A DNA stretch of 64,000 nucleotides from Heterobasidion occidentale (taxonomy: Eukaryota; Basidiomycota; Agaricomycetes; Russulales; Bondarzewiaceae). The stretch covers positions 806,001 to 870,000 of the forward strand of contig JBCAQO010000008.1 in the NCBI GenBank assembly GCA_039111635.1, read 5' to 3'. Positions 45,851 to 57,398 of this stretch are shown here, piece after piece; the stretch's first letter is position 1; each line of letters begins with the position of its first letter. The translations under genes were made by a program, and so were the position numbers. Below the pieces are notes generated by a model. The model saw only the letters and a program-made list of their open reading frames with translations, ran no database searches and had not been told where the DNA came from.

Positions 45851-46437
45851 TGTTATGACTTGACCGATCGGGGCCCTTCGCGGCCGGTCTAACCGATGGA
45901 TCAAGCATCACATGCTAGGCGGCTCCACTACGGAGTGTACACCAAGGTATTCGGCATGTCCTTAGGAGCCGACAAGACCGATGGTTCTTCAAGACATCGG
46001 TAAAGGCTATATTGGAGGGACACGAGGCTCACGAAGTTCACACAGTAATAAGAGAGGCATTCACATGCCATGGGCTTAGGGCTTACGGGTAAGCACCTCG
46101 TCGCACCATGATGGATCAGTGCGACTGGAGAAGTACAAGAGTAGGTGCCGGATGAGAAAGACGGCGACCACGGCTCTCCTAGATGGAAACTAGGAGAAGC
46201 ACACGGACTCTTACCCTATACCCCATACAGTACATAAGGCCCATAGAATAGGCTGAGGATCTTCAGTCTATTCTCTTCGTTTCTACACAGTCTCCATACT
46301 GTGTAACTTAGAGCCAATCATTATTCCCTCCTGTATCAACGTCTGATACAGTCGAGACTCCGTCCACCACTCAGTCCATTGTGCGACCTAGGGAAGAACC
46401 TGTTACCCTTGGGTTACTGAACGAGCAGTTCGTAACA
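45851..46437 (+). repeat. 5' LTR of B2
   Basis: This 587-bp LTR begins TGTTATGACTTGACC and ends CAGTTCGTAACA. It carries TACATAAGG at 46231 (TATATAAGG in B1), about 34 bp upstream of AGTCTATTCT (46265-46274), the segment complementary to the putative primer-binding site. Confidence 0.9.
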
Positions 46438-46439
46438 CT

Positions 46440-46449
46440 AGAATAGACT
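46440..46449 (+). promoter_or_regulatory. Putative self-priming primer-binding site, family B
   Basis: AGAATAGACT lies 2 bp after the LTR end and is the exact reverse complement of 46265-46274 within the LTR, the same geometry as in family A. There is no tRNA-type site. Confidence 0.6.
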
Positions 46450-47014
46450 CGCTTTTGCCCCTACCTTGCACCACACTCTGCTTGCTGCCACACTCTTTCT
46501 CACAACCCTCATCGGTGGCATAGACCCCCACCGAAGAGAGTTACTTCACACACCCTGGAGCAAGACTAGGCCTAGGATTTCCACCAGGCACTAGACGAAC
46601 CCATAACCAACTTCGACAGAACAATCGTCCTATCCATCAAAGAGAAAACCGCTGGTATTACTCCGACACCAACCGGCCAGCACCCCCAAACTTTGATAAC
46701 TGCTCGTATCGAGAAGGACGATACTTCTTCACAAGAGAAGACGGAACAGAAGCTGAGTGGGCTTGGACGAAAGCAGAAGACTGGTAGAACCACCCAGTAC
46801 AGGAACCCCGAACCGGAAAACCAGGACACATCGGAGGAAGAAGAAGGAACATCCGAGTCCGAATCCTCGGATATTCAAACACCGATCAACACCCGAAATA
46901 TTATGTCAAATCCTACAGACCCCCCCGTTTCGTCGGGAAGGGGTAAACTCAAGCTCCCTGATAACTTCGAAGGGGACCAAACACAATCACAGAAATTTAT
47001 CATGAATTGCCTCC
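46450..47014 (+). pseudogene. gag: Leader and gag N-terminus of B2
   Basis: A frame from about 46693 holds a polar, acidic segment (ENQDTSEEEEGTSESESSD) and then a typical Ty3/gypsy gag opening (GKLKLPDNFEGDQTQSQKFI), before being cut by A2 at 47015. The matching downstream part starts at 57399. Confidence 0.7.
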
Positions 47015-47845
47015 TGTTAGGTCGGAGACCTATCACGTGCACCGATGCACGAAGGGGTCCCTAGGCTAAACCTCCACTGGTTCGTATAGTCATAGACTCC
47101 AATGGATGAAGACGATGGATCGTCTTTGGGCTCTTTCGAGGAACTCGGGGTCGCTGTCGGCTTTGTTCTCGAAGAGATTGAGAAGGTGATCTTCGAGGTC
47201 TTCTCGATGATGAGGAGGAACCGGATGATCTTCTCCTGTCCAACAGATGACACGAGGGGTGTACAACTGAGAAACACGGTAGGCAGCTAGCCCGGTATAG
47301 AAGCGGATGAGTAGAGGGGGGAGGAAGGGAGACGAGTCCAGTGCTTCGTCAGACCGTGCAAAGAGTTTCTCAGATCTGACAGAGATCACGAAGTGTGGGC
47401 TAAGAAGGTAGCCAGACGCCGGGTGCAGTGCAGAGATCGAGTGTATTACAGGTGAACGAGCTGAGCTTCTTAGAAGCTCATCTCGGCTATTTACGTACAG
47501 AAGTGTCTAGGGCAGGATCAAGATCTGGTCCGTGCGCTTCTCAGGTACCGAAGTCAACGATCAAGATCCGTAAGCTAGAATGCCTCATCGACCTGCCATG
47601 TAGCCAAATATAGTAATCCGAATCACTAATGTCCATCCACATCTTTGATCGATCAAGAACCAGGAAGGGGGTCAGGAACCAATGTCTGTCCACATCAAGA
47701 ATCAGGAACCAGGAGTCAGCGTTCATGCGTTAGCATGTAAATGGTAAGGAGTCATAGAAAGCGGTCCGAGTCTGCAACAAGTCCGAAGCACTTGACCAGC
47801 CCATCCACTCACGTGCGAAGCACGTGTTAGGACGCGGTCCTAACA
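47015..47845 (-). repeat. 3' LTR of A2
   Basis: This is an 831-bp LTR in reverse orientation. Its partner is 56562-57393, and it also matches the A1 LTR at 38731-39564. Confidence 0.93.
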
Positions 47846-47859
47846 CTACCCCCTCTCTA
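47846..47859 (-). promoter_or_regulatory. Polypurine tract of A2
   Basis: On the minus strand AGAGAGGGGGTAG directly abuts the TGTTAGG start of the 3' LTR, the standard plus-strand primer position. It fixes the element's orientation. Confidence 0.75.
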
Positions 47860-49661
47860 TACAAGTCTTCGGCGCTTGGCGGGTGCACCGATGGTAGGGG
47901 CGGGTCTCCTCAGGTGGACTTCGTCGAAGGTGGGTATGTTCCGAGCGGGATATCCGGTCCAGTTAGCGGTGTCGATTAAATGGTCTAATGCCTGCTTGTG
48001 GTCATATTCCTCAGCCGTCCTATCCATCTGCAGACGAAGGCGCCGGGACTGCATGCGATGCCTATCGTAGTCTTGAAGAAAGCCGCGTGCTGTAACGTCC
48101 GTTCTCTGACGAATGCCCATGATTGGACATCCCACGACGAGATGGCCGGCGCGTCCACATTCCCAGCAGTTACGAGTAGCGGGGTCGGTGGGTGGAGAAG
48201 GCGGGAGAGTAGGCGGGTTAGGCCAGACGTTTTCGGAGTCCAATGCGTCTGCAGGCCATCCCTCTTCAGTTGCGACAGGAACGTCCGGCGACTGGGGGGA
48301 GGTTTCGTCGACAATGATAGGACGGGTGAGGTCGTCGCCGAGTAGGGGGGGGGATGGGGACACAGCAGGGGGTGACGGGGGTGGTACCGGTAGCGGCTGA
48401 AGTACCTGGCGATCCCGGACGACTTGTTCGGGGTCGTAAGGGGGGCTGGTGGGTCGCGTGAATTCGGCGGTCTCCTCGTCGGTGGGCTGAAAGGGGTTTA
48501 CCGCCGGGAGATTGGGCTCGGGGGGATCGACTGTCATGGGTTCCTCAGCGTCGATCTGGTGAAACCCCTGTTCCTGTATATCCGGTTTTGTCATAACCCA
48601 GGGCCTAACGTTATCCTCCGGGGTACATCCGCCGGGCCAGTAGCACGCAATGGGGTGAACCCCTCGACTGTTAAGCGGGAAGGAGTGGGTCGGCAGTAGT
48701 CCTTTAGGAACGTACTCTTCGATCTCTAGACGTGCTCCATTATGTCCTGCGAATCGGAACAACGGATCGTGTTCTCCTTGTAGCGGATTCGAGCCAGTAC
48801 ATCGAGCCAGGCTGGTATGGCGTGCGCCTGTAGGAGGATGGAGCTGGTGGTGAAGATTCCTCCCAGTCGGAAATTTATCATGTCGTTGCGGATGGCGGGG
48901 AGATTGATCAATCCTTTCATGCGGTAGGAGGTGACGGTGAGGTTGGCGAGGAGAATAGCTTGGGTCTGGTTGAGCGGTCCCGAGAAAACCTGATAGGCTT
49001 GCGCCCAGACTGCTTGCTGTAAATAGAAAAGAAAGGCACGGGGGTTCTTCAAGCCAGGCTGATTCAGAATGATAGGTGCCTCGTCCTCGGCGAGCGTGAG
49101 GTGGTAGATGCTATGATTCGTATTCAAGTCCTGGTAGAGACGGATGTCGTAGAGGGGGTTGGGTATGGCGCGGATTCGAATACGAGGGTTTTCGTTGTGA
49201 ATGGCGAAAGCCAATGGAGGAATGGCGATGTGGGGGTTTGGCATTTCAGCTGGGAACCGGGGGATAACAAACTCTGTAAGGGGATCGGCGACTGGGACGC
49301 CTTCGGAAGGGATGTCGTCCTCGCTGTCGTAATCTGAGTCCGTGTCGTCAATGAGCGTGGGTGTGGTAGTGGGCGGAGAGATGGTGCGAAGGATGAAGGG
49401 GTTGGGGGAGGAGGTGTTGGAGGCGTGAGGGGAAGTGGTCGCGGAGGTCATTCTGATGTTACTGAGGATATAGCGGGGGGAGTTGTGTAAGAAAAGGTGT
49501 GCGGGGGCAAGGGACATTCGAGTTGTAGCTGGGATGCTGAGGAATGTTTCTGTCCGATGCAGGGTGTGTCTTTTATACGATGGAGGAGACGCCAATGGTG
49601 GCAGCAGCGTGAACAGATTCGAGAACAAGGGCGATGGCGATGGAGACAGCGGTGTGAGCAA
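47857..49661 (-). pseudogene. A2 additional ORF downstream of pol, with CCHC zinc knuckle
   Basis: Two overlapping frames (49661-48726 and 48762-47857) read as one protein with a single frameshift near 48765, about 600 codons. The first half is Thr/Ser/Pro-rich, then acidic (DDTDSDYDSEDDIPSEG), then a helical part (FLFYLQQAVWAQAYQVFSGP, GGIFTTSSILLQAHAIPAWL). The second half has FRFAGHNGARLEIEEYVPKG, a long Pro-rich linker, a canonical CX2CX4HX4C knuckle CWECGRAGHLVVGC, a coiled basic region (HRMQSRRLRLQMDRTAEEYD) and a basic end (GAPAKRRRLV). It lies where env would be, but no signal or transmembrane segment is seen. It may be a second nucleic-acid-binding Gag-like protein. Confidence 0.65.
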
Positions 49662-50065
49662 GAGTCGCGACGACGGTTAATAAACGGCTACTGTGGATAG
49701 AGTGGGTCGAAAGGGGTCATAGTCGTTTGCCTGGCCATGCCAATCCTCGGTTGGTCTGCTTTTGTAGCTCCTGGTATGCTTGAGTCCCGCCAATTAGAGT
49801 TGTCCGATCGCTTCTGCTGCAGCTTTGATCGAGACGAATCTATATTGGGCTTCTTGGCTGCGCTTCTCGATCGTTGATCGCCGGTGGTGGCACTTTTGAT
49901 TGAGGAACCAGGGGCGGCCTCTTTAGCTGCGTCATTCGTTTGTTGATCTCTTCCATGATCTGGGGATAGCTAATCCTGTAGCGAGAAGCTTCTTTCCGAT
50001 CGGATGCTTCTCGAGCTTCTTTCTGATTTGATCTTCTTCGGCTACTCTGTTGAGTTCTAATTCGA

Positions 50066-53000
50066 TTACCAGGGCCAGAATGGAGGCTTCCATTCTTTGA
50101 CTGCCCGAGGGTGCCGGCGGTAGAAGTCCTTTATGGCTTCTTGTGCGTTAGTGACGTTTGCCGCGGCTTCCCAAGAGTTGTCCGATTCCGGGTAGCCCTT
50201 CCATTTGATCAGGTACTGCAAAGATCTTCCATCTTCCGAAGCGTCGAGCTCCGACAATAGCTTCGACTTCGAATTCTTCTTGCCCTTCGATCAGGTCCGG
50301 AGCCGGTTTAGGGTAGTTCGGGCCATAGACTTTGTTTTCCTTGTAGGGCGTGAGTCGACTAGCATGGAAGACGTCGTGAATGCGCTTCCAGCTGTTGGGC
50401 AGTTTCAACCTGAAGTTGACATTTCCTATGGTGTCGGTGATTTCAAATGGCCCAAAGCGTTTGGGTCTCAGTTTCTCTGATGGGTGATCGGTGTGGATGT
50501 TCTTCCCATCAAGCCATACTTGATCTCCTTTCTTGAAAGGGGGCAGGTCCGTTCCAAAACGGTCGTGCTGTATCCTCATGGCTTCGGCTGCAATTTCGAG
50601 GCTGGCTTGTGCTTCCTTCCTGGCACGTTGCAGAGCTTCGAGGTGAGCATCGGCGGTGGGGACATTCGTGTTTCCGATGATGGCTGGGTAAGCCCGTGGT
50701 TGATATCCGTGGAGAAGTTCAAATGGTGACTTCTGTGTGGCTGAGTGCTGATGGGTGTTGTGGGCGTATTCCGCGTAGGGGATTAGTCCGGCCCAATCGT
50801 CCTGTGAAGAGCTGCAAAATGCTCTTAGGTATTGTTCCAATTCCTGATTCATTCGTTCAGTAGCGCCGTCCGTCTGTGGGTGATAGGCTGTGCTTAAAGG
50901 ATTTGATTCCTAATTCTTTGAGCAGGGCTTGCGCTACTTTTGAAGCGAATTGAGTTCCTCTATCCGATATGATTTTGTCTGGCAATCCATAGCGTCTCCA
51001 GGTGTTTTCTAGCAAGATTTTGGCGTTCCATCCGAGTCTATGGTTTTCAGGCATGGAGTTATTACTGCGGTTTTGGTGAATCGATCGGTTACTACATGTA
51101 ACGAGTCGTATCCGTTTGATTCTGGTAGATCTGTAATAAAATCCATGGTTATTGTTCCAAAGGTCGATCTGGGATTTCTGTTGGTTGTAGGGGCACCATG
51201 GTGGGATGTGTGTCGTTCTTGGTGGATTGACAGATGGCGCATCCTTCCACATATTGGTGAACTGTGTTTGATATTCCTGGCCAAGTGAATTCTTGTGACT
51301 AAGGCTAGAGTTCCCTTTGTCCTGGATGTCCTGCTGCTAGATTGTCATGGTTTAGTTTGATGATATCTGACGAAGTTGTTCGTTTCGAGGAACATATATC
51401 TTTCCTCGATGAAGGACCAATCCTTCTTCTTCGTTCCATTCTTGTAAACCTTTCTTCATATTTCGAGGTCCTAAGGTTTTAATCTTGGCTAAGGTTTCTA
51501 ACAGCCATTCGTCTTTCCTGTTTTCTTCAATGATTCGTTTCCGGAGGTCTTCATCTATTATGGTAACGCCTCCTCGTCCAGTTGCCCTAATGTGAAGTAT
51601 TTGATGAGGGTCCCAACTGTTGTCTGTATTAATGGCATTGATTTCTGCAAAAGGTCTTCGGATATTTTCTGTGTTGTTGAAAAGTTTGGGCTCCAAGAGT
51701 GTTTCGCCTGAATTGTCAAATTCCACCCCCTTTTTATGGTCTGGACGCCGTGACAGACCGTCGGATTTATTAGTGACTCCTGCCTTGTGCGTCAACTTGT
51801 AGTCGAAACGCGAGAGGTAGAGTGACCATCGTGCTTGTCGACGGTTTAGTTTCTGGCTTGAACGGAACCATTCGAGGTTCTTGTGGTCCGTCCAGACGTC
51901 TACCGGGTGGTCGGCGCCCTCCAAATAGTGTCGCCAAGCTTCAAAAGCTCGAACAACTGCTAGCAACTCTTTATCATAGATTGGGTAGTTGCGTTCTGTA
52001 GGTGAGAGCAACTTGGAAATATAAGCACATGGGTGCCATTTTCCATCTTGGCGACTTGTGATAAAACTGCTCCGGTGGCAAAGTCGGAAGCGTCGCATTC
52101 AATGCGAAACGGATTCCTTGTGTCTGGCATAACGAGCACCGGAGATTCTGTGAATATTCGTTTTAGCGTTTGAAACGCTTCTTCGCATGCTGGTGTCCAA
52201 TCCCAGGTGCGTTCCTTCTGTGTTAACTCAAATAGCGGTCGTGCTATCTTTGAGTAATCTTTGATAAATCTGCGATAAAAGTTGCAAAACCCTAAAAATG
52301 ATTGCACTTCCTTGACTTTTCCAGGGGTCGGCCAGTCCATAATGCCGGCTACTTTAATCGGGTCCATTTCCAGATGTCCGTGTGATATAACATATCCAAG
52401 ATAGTCGATTTTCTTTTTGTGGAAGTGGCACTTCGAGGGTTGTAGGTACAGGTCGTTGTCTTGTAAGATCTGTAAAACCTTTCGAACCGTCTTGATGTGA
52501 TCGTCCATCGTTTTAGAGAATACTAGGATGTCGTCCATATAGATTGCCACTAATCCGGCGTAGATGAGGTCTTTGAAGAGGGCATTCATCATAGTTTGGA
52601 ATGTTGCCGGCGAGTTGGTTAATCCAAAGAACATCACCAGAGGTTCGTACATTCCTAGATTGGTGACGAACGCGGCTAGTTTCTCGCTTCCTTCTTTCAT
52701 GCGTACGTTGTTATATCCTGTATCGACATCCATTAGTGAAAAGTATACGGCTTCGGCTAGAAGGTCCAGTAATTCTTGAATAATCGGCAAAGGGTACTTG
52801 TTCTTGATTGTTATTTCATTGAGTTTGCGATAATCCATTACTGGTCGTAGTTTCCCGTTCTTTTTCTTGATGAAGAAGAATGGGGATGCCATGTGCGATT
52901 TGGATTCTCTGATGAATCCTTTCTGGAGGTTTTCATCTATGAATTTCTTGAGTTCCACTTGCTCTCCAGGGCTAAGACTGTATAGCTTGGGTTTGAGCGA

Positions 53001-54221
53001 GTGATCCATTCCTTCCTTGATCTCTATCTTGTGATCCCAAGGTCGAGAGAGCGGTAGCTGTCCCTTTGGTCGACCTTCGAAAACCTTCCTATAATTCCAG
53101 TATTCCTTCGGCACTATTTCTTCGAAGGATAGTTCAGGTTTCCCTTTGGCGGCTTCTTCTGCCAGTCTTTGTGAGTTGGTGTGCTTTGTTTGTTTTCCTG
53201 TCGGTGCTTTGACAGGTTTGCTTCCTTGAGCCGGTGTATTGGCATATGGAAGTTCCGTGGTTTCGGCGCGATGTATGTCGACGCCTTCTTCGGAGTCGTT
53301 GTATAATTCCAGTGCCTGTAATGTTCCCGTATCCAGGCATCTAACAAGATAGACTCCATCTTCTTCAAGATCCTTGGAGGGAAGTGCTGGAAGTCCGTCA
53401 CCGTCCTCCGGAACGTCTTCTTCAGCCCATGTCGGAACCTTATAATTTCTGGTTCGGGCCTTCAGACGTTCAGCATTCAACCTTCGAGTTGTGAACTCCG
53501 GACTTGTAGGTATTGTCCGCGGATGTGGTACTGTGGTGTTTCCCACTTTCCGGCCTGGTTGCTTTTCCCGGCTTTTGCACTGGTATTGAGTAGTCGCCCG
53601 TTTGCGGTACTGTTTCCATGCGCCGTATGCTTGGTTTAGGACGTCCTGGTTTTCTTGTAGCTCTTCTAGCTTTTACCGGTCCTCCTTTTATTTGGCAGGA
53701 GGGCGGGCATCTGGTAAAGTGTAGCCCGTAGGCATGCCAGTCGACTTCTGGGTTATGTTCTAATAACCAGTCGGTTCCTAAAATGACGTCTTCTTTTCCT
53801 ATTTCCGCGATATAGAATCTTGCTGATTCTGTATGTGACCCCCCTTTTTCGCCTAGAACCTGTAGTTTGAGGTTGGCGAATCGTGTAATAGGTCCTCCCT
53901 TGAACTCGGTGTTCTGGACCGTACTGACTGGGATAGGGGTGGGGGTTTTGTGTGTAGTGATTCGATGTGCTTCTACGAAGCGAGGGTGCATGAAGATTCC
54001 GGTGGCTCCACTGTCCACTAGTGCCTGTGTAGCAGCTTTTCTATTCTTGCCTATGAGCATTGTCTCGAGTCGGAGTGATGGTGCACCATGTGATTTCATT
54101 TCCGAAAGATACAATACATCTGGATGTCCATGCTCTTGGTCAGCATCTTTACTGGCCAGAGGAGTGTACCGATTTCCTGCAAGAATCCTACTCTCCACAT
54201 CCGCTGCTGATGGGAGAGGCC
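50066..54221 (-). pseudogene. pol: pol of element A2, several frameshifts
   Basis: Domains in order: retropepsin (ALVDSGATGIFM); reverse transcriptase with FFFIKKKNGKLRPVMDYRKL, MDVDTGYNNVRMKEGSEKLA and the catalytic YMDD in VAIYMDDILVFSKTMDDHIK; RNase H (ISKLLSPTERNYPIYDKELL, VDVWTDHKNLEWFRSSQKLN); integrase with a zinc-binding HxxxH..CxxC-type region (CAICQSTKN) and the D,D-35-E core ([35 protein letters not shown]); a GPY/F-like segment (KRFGPFEITDTIGNVNFRLK); and a chromodomain (LQYLIKWKGYPESDNSW). Frame breaks lie near 53558, 52055, 51330, 51010, 50870 and 50220. The chromodomain identifies the element as a chromovirus. Confidence 0.9.
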
Positions 54222-55199
54222 TTAAAAATTCTTCGAGTCGCTAAAGGCTCGAACTTCCTCGATTTCTTCCATGCTGAGTCCCATCATCATCTGGCGGATG
54301 TGGTTGACTCTGTTTTTTCCTTCTTCGACGTCTTCATCGTCGAATTGTCCTTCGTCCATTTCTGCTTCGCGCACTGGTCTGCGACGAGGGGGTTGGAATC
54401 TTCTCTTGGGTCGAGAAGGACAGTTGCGCGCCATGTGCCCGGGCTTCTTGCAAAAGAAGCACTTGCCTTCTTTGGCAAGTCGATCTCTCTCTGCCGGGGT
54501 AAGCTTCTTGAAGCGAGTTCGGACAGCGTCGGCCTCCATTTCCGCTGCATCTACATCCATAGGTTCGTATTGGGGCTCCCTATCGTGCCTTGGGGGTGCC
54601 CTCTCGTCGTAAAAGGTACGCGGAGTGTAGATTTGGAATTTTCCTTTTCGGAGGTCGTATGCTCGGTCCCTTGCGATGCGCATTCTTTCGTGTTTTTTGG
54701 CCTTCTCGATTAGTTCTTCCCATGTCCCGTCTGCAGAGGGATCTTCATAAATTCCTTTTGCCAACTCCCACTTGAGTCCTCGCAGGAAATGGGTTTTCTT
54801 GGTTTCTCCGTCTACACCAGCAAGTGCTGCGAGCTGTTCAAACAGCTGAAGGTAGGTGTTAAATGATTCTTTTCCTTGATTGACTCGGGCCAGTTTGTCG
54901 CGAGCATCGGCTTCTTTGTTGAACTCCTCGAAGTCGGTGGCTATCTTTTTGCGGACGGATGTGAAGCCGACCGTATCTGCCCAAGTATATCTGTTCCAAT
55001 CCTTCAGCGTGTTCCTGGCCTGAGTAAAGTTTCTTGCCCATATCCCTGCCGAGCCTTCCTTCATATACGATAGAGCGTAAGCGATTTTGGCGAATTCGTT
55101 CGCATAATCCTTCTTCCTAGCCAGGAACATTAAATCGATTTCGTGGAGGAATTGCTCGGTTCGTTTTCTGTTTCCATTGAAGGTGGTGGGTTTGGCCAT
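54222..55199 (-). CDS. gag: gag of element A2, intact
   Basis: This uninterrupted frame of 325 residues begins MAKPTTFNGNRKRTEQFLHE. The capsid-like half has IAYALSYMKEGSAGIWARNF and KARVNQ-type helices; the C-terminal nucleocapsid has the knuckle CFFCKKPGHMARNC, flanked by basic runs (RPKRRFQPPRRRPVREAEMD), and an acidic end. Gag forms the particle around the element's RNA. The stop is TAA directly after AAT TTT; pol continues in the -1 frame. Upstream, a 1-nt deletion relative to A1 separates it from the leader frame. Confidence 0.88.
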   Translation of the reverse strand: MAKPTTFNGNRKRTEQFLHEIDLMFLARKKDYANEFAKIAYALSYMKEGSAGIWARNFTQARNTLKDWNRYTWADTVGFTSVRKKIATDFEEFNKEADARDKLARVNQGKESFNTYLQLFEQLAALAGVDGETKKTHFLRGLKWELAKGIYEDPSADGTWEELIEKAKKHERMRIARDRAYDLRKGKFQIYTPRTFYDERAPPRHDREPQYEPMDVDAAEMEADAVRTRFKKLTPAERDRLAKEGKCFFCKKPGHMARNCPSRPKRRFQPPRRRPVREAEMDEGQFDDEDVEEGKNRVNHIRQMMMGLSMEEIEEVRAFSDSKNF

Positions 55200-56559
55200 A
55201 GCTGGTCCCTTGGACTCATAACTCCAGTATCTGCCGACATTGTATCGGGCGGGGGCTCTGGATCGTCAGGTGGTTCCGGATTTCCACTTGGTGCTTCAAA
55301 ATACTCCGGTTCGGGGACAAACTCCGGTGTTGGGGCTCGGAAGTCTTCTTGGGGAGTGGTTTCTTGTAAGGGGATGCAGCGGGCGTGTTTCTTCTAGAGA
55401 TTCGACTTCCACTGGCTGTTTCTCTGGGTAGAGTATGTATGTGCGGTCTTGGCGAGTCACGATGCCTATTTGTCGGTGATTCAGGCTTGTCGAAGGTCTT
55501 TCTCGCGATGTAGTCCTCGATCTTAACAAGGTGTAGGTCGGGTCGTGCGGGGACGGTCTCTCCTCCCCAAGCTGCGTATTCGTATTCGCTCTTTCCTTGG
55601 TCTTTGAAGAATCCGGTGAGGAATCCCGCGTAGTAGAAGTGTTCTTTCCCTTCGTCGTAATAAAGTTGGTCCTTGTCGACGTCTTCGGGTAAATCTCCGT
55701 AGACTTCTGCTGGGTCTGTTCTGTAGCCGGGAGGATATCCCGCTGCGACTTCGTCCGTTGTTCTTTATTCTTTGAAGAAGAAGGGTACTGCCTGTCTTCT
55801 TCCTGCCTGTAGTGCTTCCTGTAAGTCTGGGTCCCTTTTGATAATTTCGTTGACGGAAATATCAATTTGGTCGATGAGCTGGATGATCTCGGAGAATGTG
55901 TGTCCCGAGATGAGGGTCCTGAGATGATAAGTTTTGTGGGCGAACTCTCCTCTTCTGACAACAAAAACGATCCCTTCAATTTCTGTTCGGACTGGTGGGG
56001 AGTTAGGAGCTTCCAGTGTGTCTTCCTAGGTTGAGGAGAAGGTCCAGTGGATGAGGATTGAGACGTGGTCTCTGTTCTCCTTGGTCTTGACGAGTTCCGC
56101 TCTGATTCCGTCTGTGTCGATATTCCTTGCGATGGTTCTTCTGAGATCGGGGATAACGGCGATGGGGAAATCGTCTGGTCTTCCGTCGTGTATCTCGACG
56201 CAGTTCCTTGCTCTGATGACGTCGGGCTCTCCGTTGTCCGTGAGGGTGAACGGTGTCTTTGGTTCGTTGACGAAGCAAATCCCGGAAAATCTATATCCAG
56301 TTTTAAGGAGGTCTATAAATATTTCGGGTGCTTGTTGTAGCCTGAGTGTGGCTATTCCTGAATAAACCTTTCCTGGGTTCCGGTGTCTTGCGACCTCTAT
56401 AGCTCCGGGGTTGTTTATTCTAACTTGAGGAGTCGCTGCTGGGGTTGCCGTTAGGTTTACCCTGTTGGCGATTGCTAAAATGTTGTTGACGGATGAGAGA
56501 AAGAGCTGTCGCTGCTGGGGATCCAGCTTGAATAGAGTAGGGATAAAAGAGCTCGTTCA
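55200..56559 (-). other. Leader reading frame of A2
   Basis: This is homologous to 39570-40928 of A1. It is the same protein-like frame with the same two in-frame stops, plus a 1-nt deletion just before gag. The primer-binding decamer TGAACGAGCT is preserved next to the 5' LTR. Confidence 0.5.
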
Positions 56560-56561
56560 AG

Positions 56562-57393
56562 TGTTAGGTCGGAGACCTATCACGTGCACCGATGCACGAA
56601 GGGGTCCCTAGGCTAAACCTCCACTGGTTCGTATAGTCGTAGACTCCAATGGATGAAGACGATGGATCGTCTTTGGGCTCTTTCGAGGAACTCGGGGTCG
56701 CTGTCGGCTTTGTTCTCGAAGAGATTGAGAAGGTGATCTTCGAGGTCTTCTCGATGATGAGGAGGAACCGGATGATCTTCTCCTGTCCAACAGATGACAC
56801 GAGGGGGTGTCCAACTGAGAACACGGTAGGCAGCTAGCCCGGTATAGAAGCGGATGAGTAGAGGGAGGGGAGGGAAGGGAGACGAGTCCAGTGCTTCGTC
56901 AGACCGTGCAAAGAGTTCTCAGATCTGACAGAGATCACGAAGTGGGCTAAGAAGGTAGCCAGACGCCGGGTGCAGTGCAGAGATCGAGTGTATTACAGGT
57001 GAACGAGCTGAGCTTCTTAGAAGCTCATCTCGGCTATTTACGTACAGAAGTGTCTAGGGCAGGATCAAGATCTGGTCCGTGCGCTTCTCAGGTACCGAAG
57101 TCAACGATCGAGATCCGTAAGCTAGAATGCCTCATCGACCTGCCATGTAGCCAAATATAGTAATCCGAATCACTAATGTCCATCCACATCTTTGATCGAT
57201 CAAGAACCAGGAACGGGGGTCAGGAATCAATGTCTGTCCACATCAAGAATCAGGAACCAGGAGTCAGCGTTCATGCATTAGCATGTAAATGGTAAGGAGT
57301 CATAGAAAGCGGTCCGAGTCTGCAACAAGTCCGAAGCACTTGACCAGCCCATCCACTCACGTGCGAAGCACGTGTTAGGACGCGGTCCTAACA
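56562..57393 (-). repeat. 5' LTR of A2
   Basis: This is an 832-bp LTR in reverse orientation, followed on its outer side by the CCTCC duplication at 57394-57398. Confidence 0.93.
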
Positions 57394-57398
57394 CCTCC

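Larger units (their letters stand above)
47015..57393 (-). mobile_element. Complete Ty3/gypsy chromodomain retrotransposon A2
   Basis: This 10.4-kb element lies in minus orientation with both LTRs and a CCTCC target duplication at 47010-47014 and 57394-57398. Element order from the 5' LTR (right): leader frame, gag, protease, reverse transcriptase, RNase H, integrase with GPY/F-like region, chromodomain, extra ORF with a zinc knuckle, polypurine tract, 3' LTR. The two LTRs differ at roughly a dozen positions by eye, so the insertion is not brand-new. It interrupts the gag of B2. Confidence 0.93.

Noticed and set aside
43317..46437. Reading the inverted B ends as terminal inverted repeats of a DNA transposon
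   Set aside because: Each end is a 587-bp unit with its own TG..CA borders, an internal TATA box and, on one side, a polypurine tract. These are LTR features, so inverted LTRs are the better explanation.
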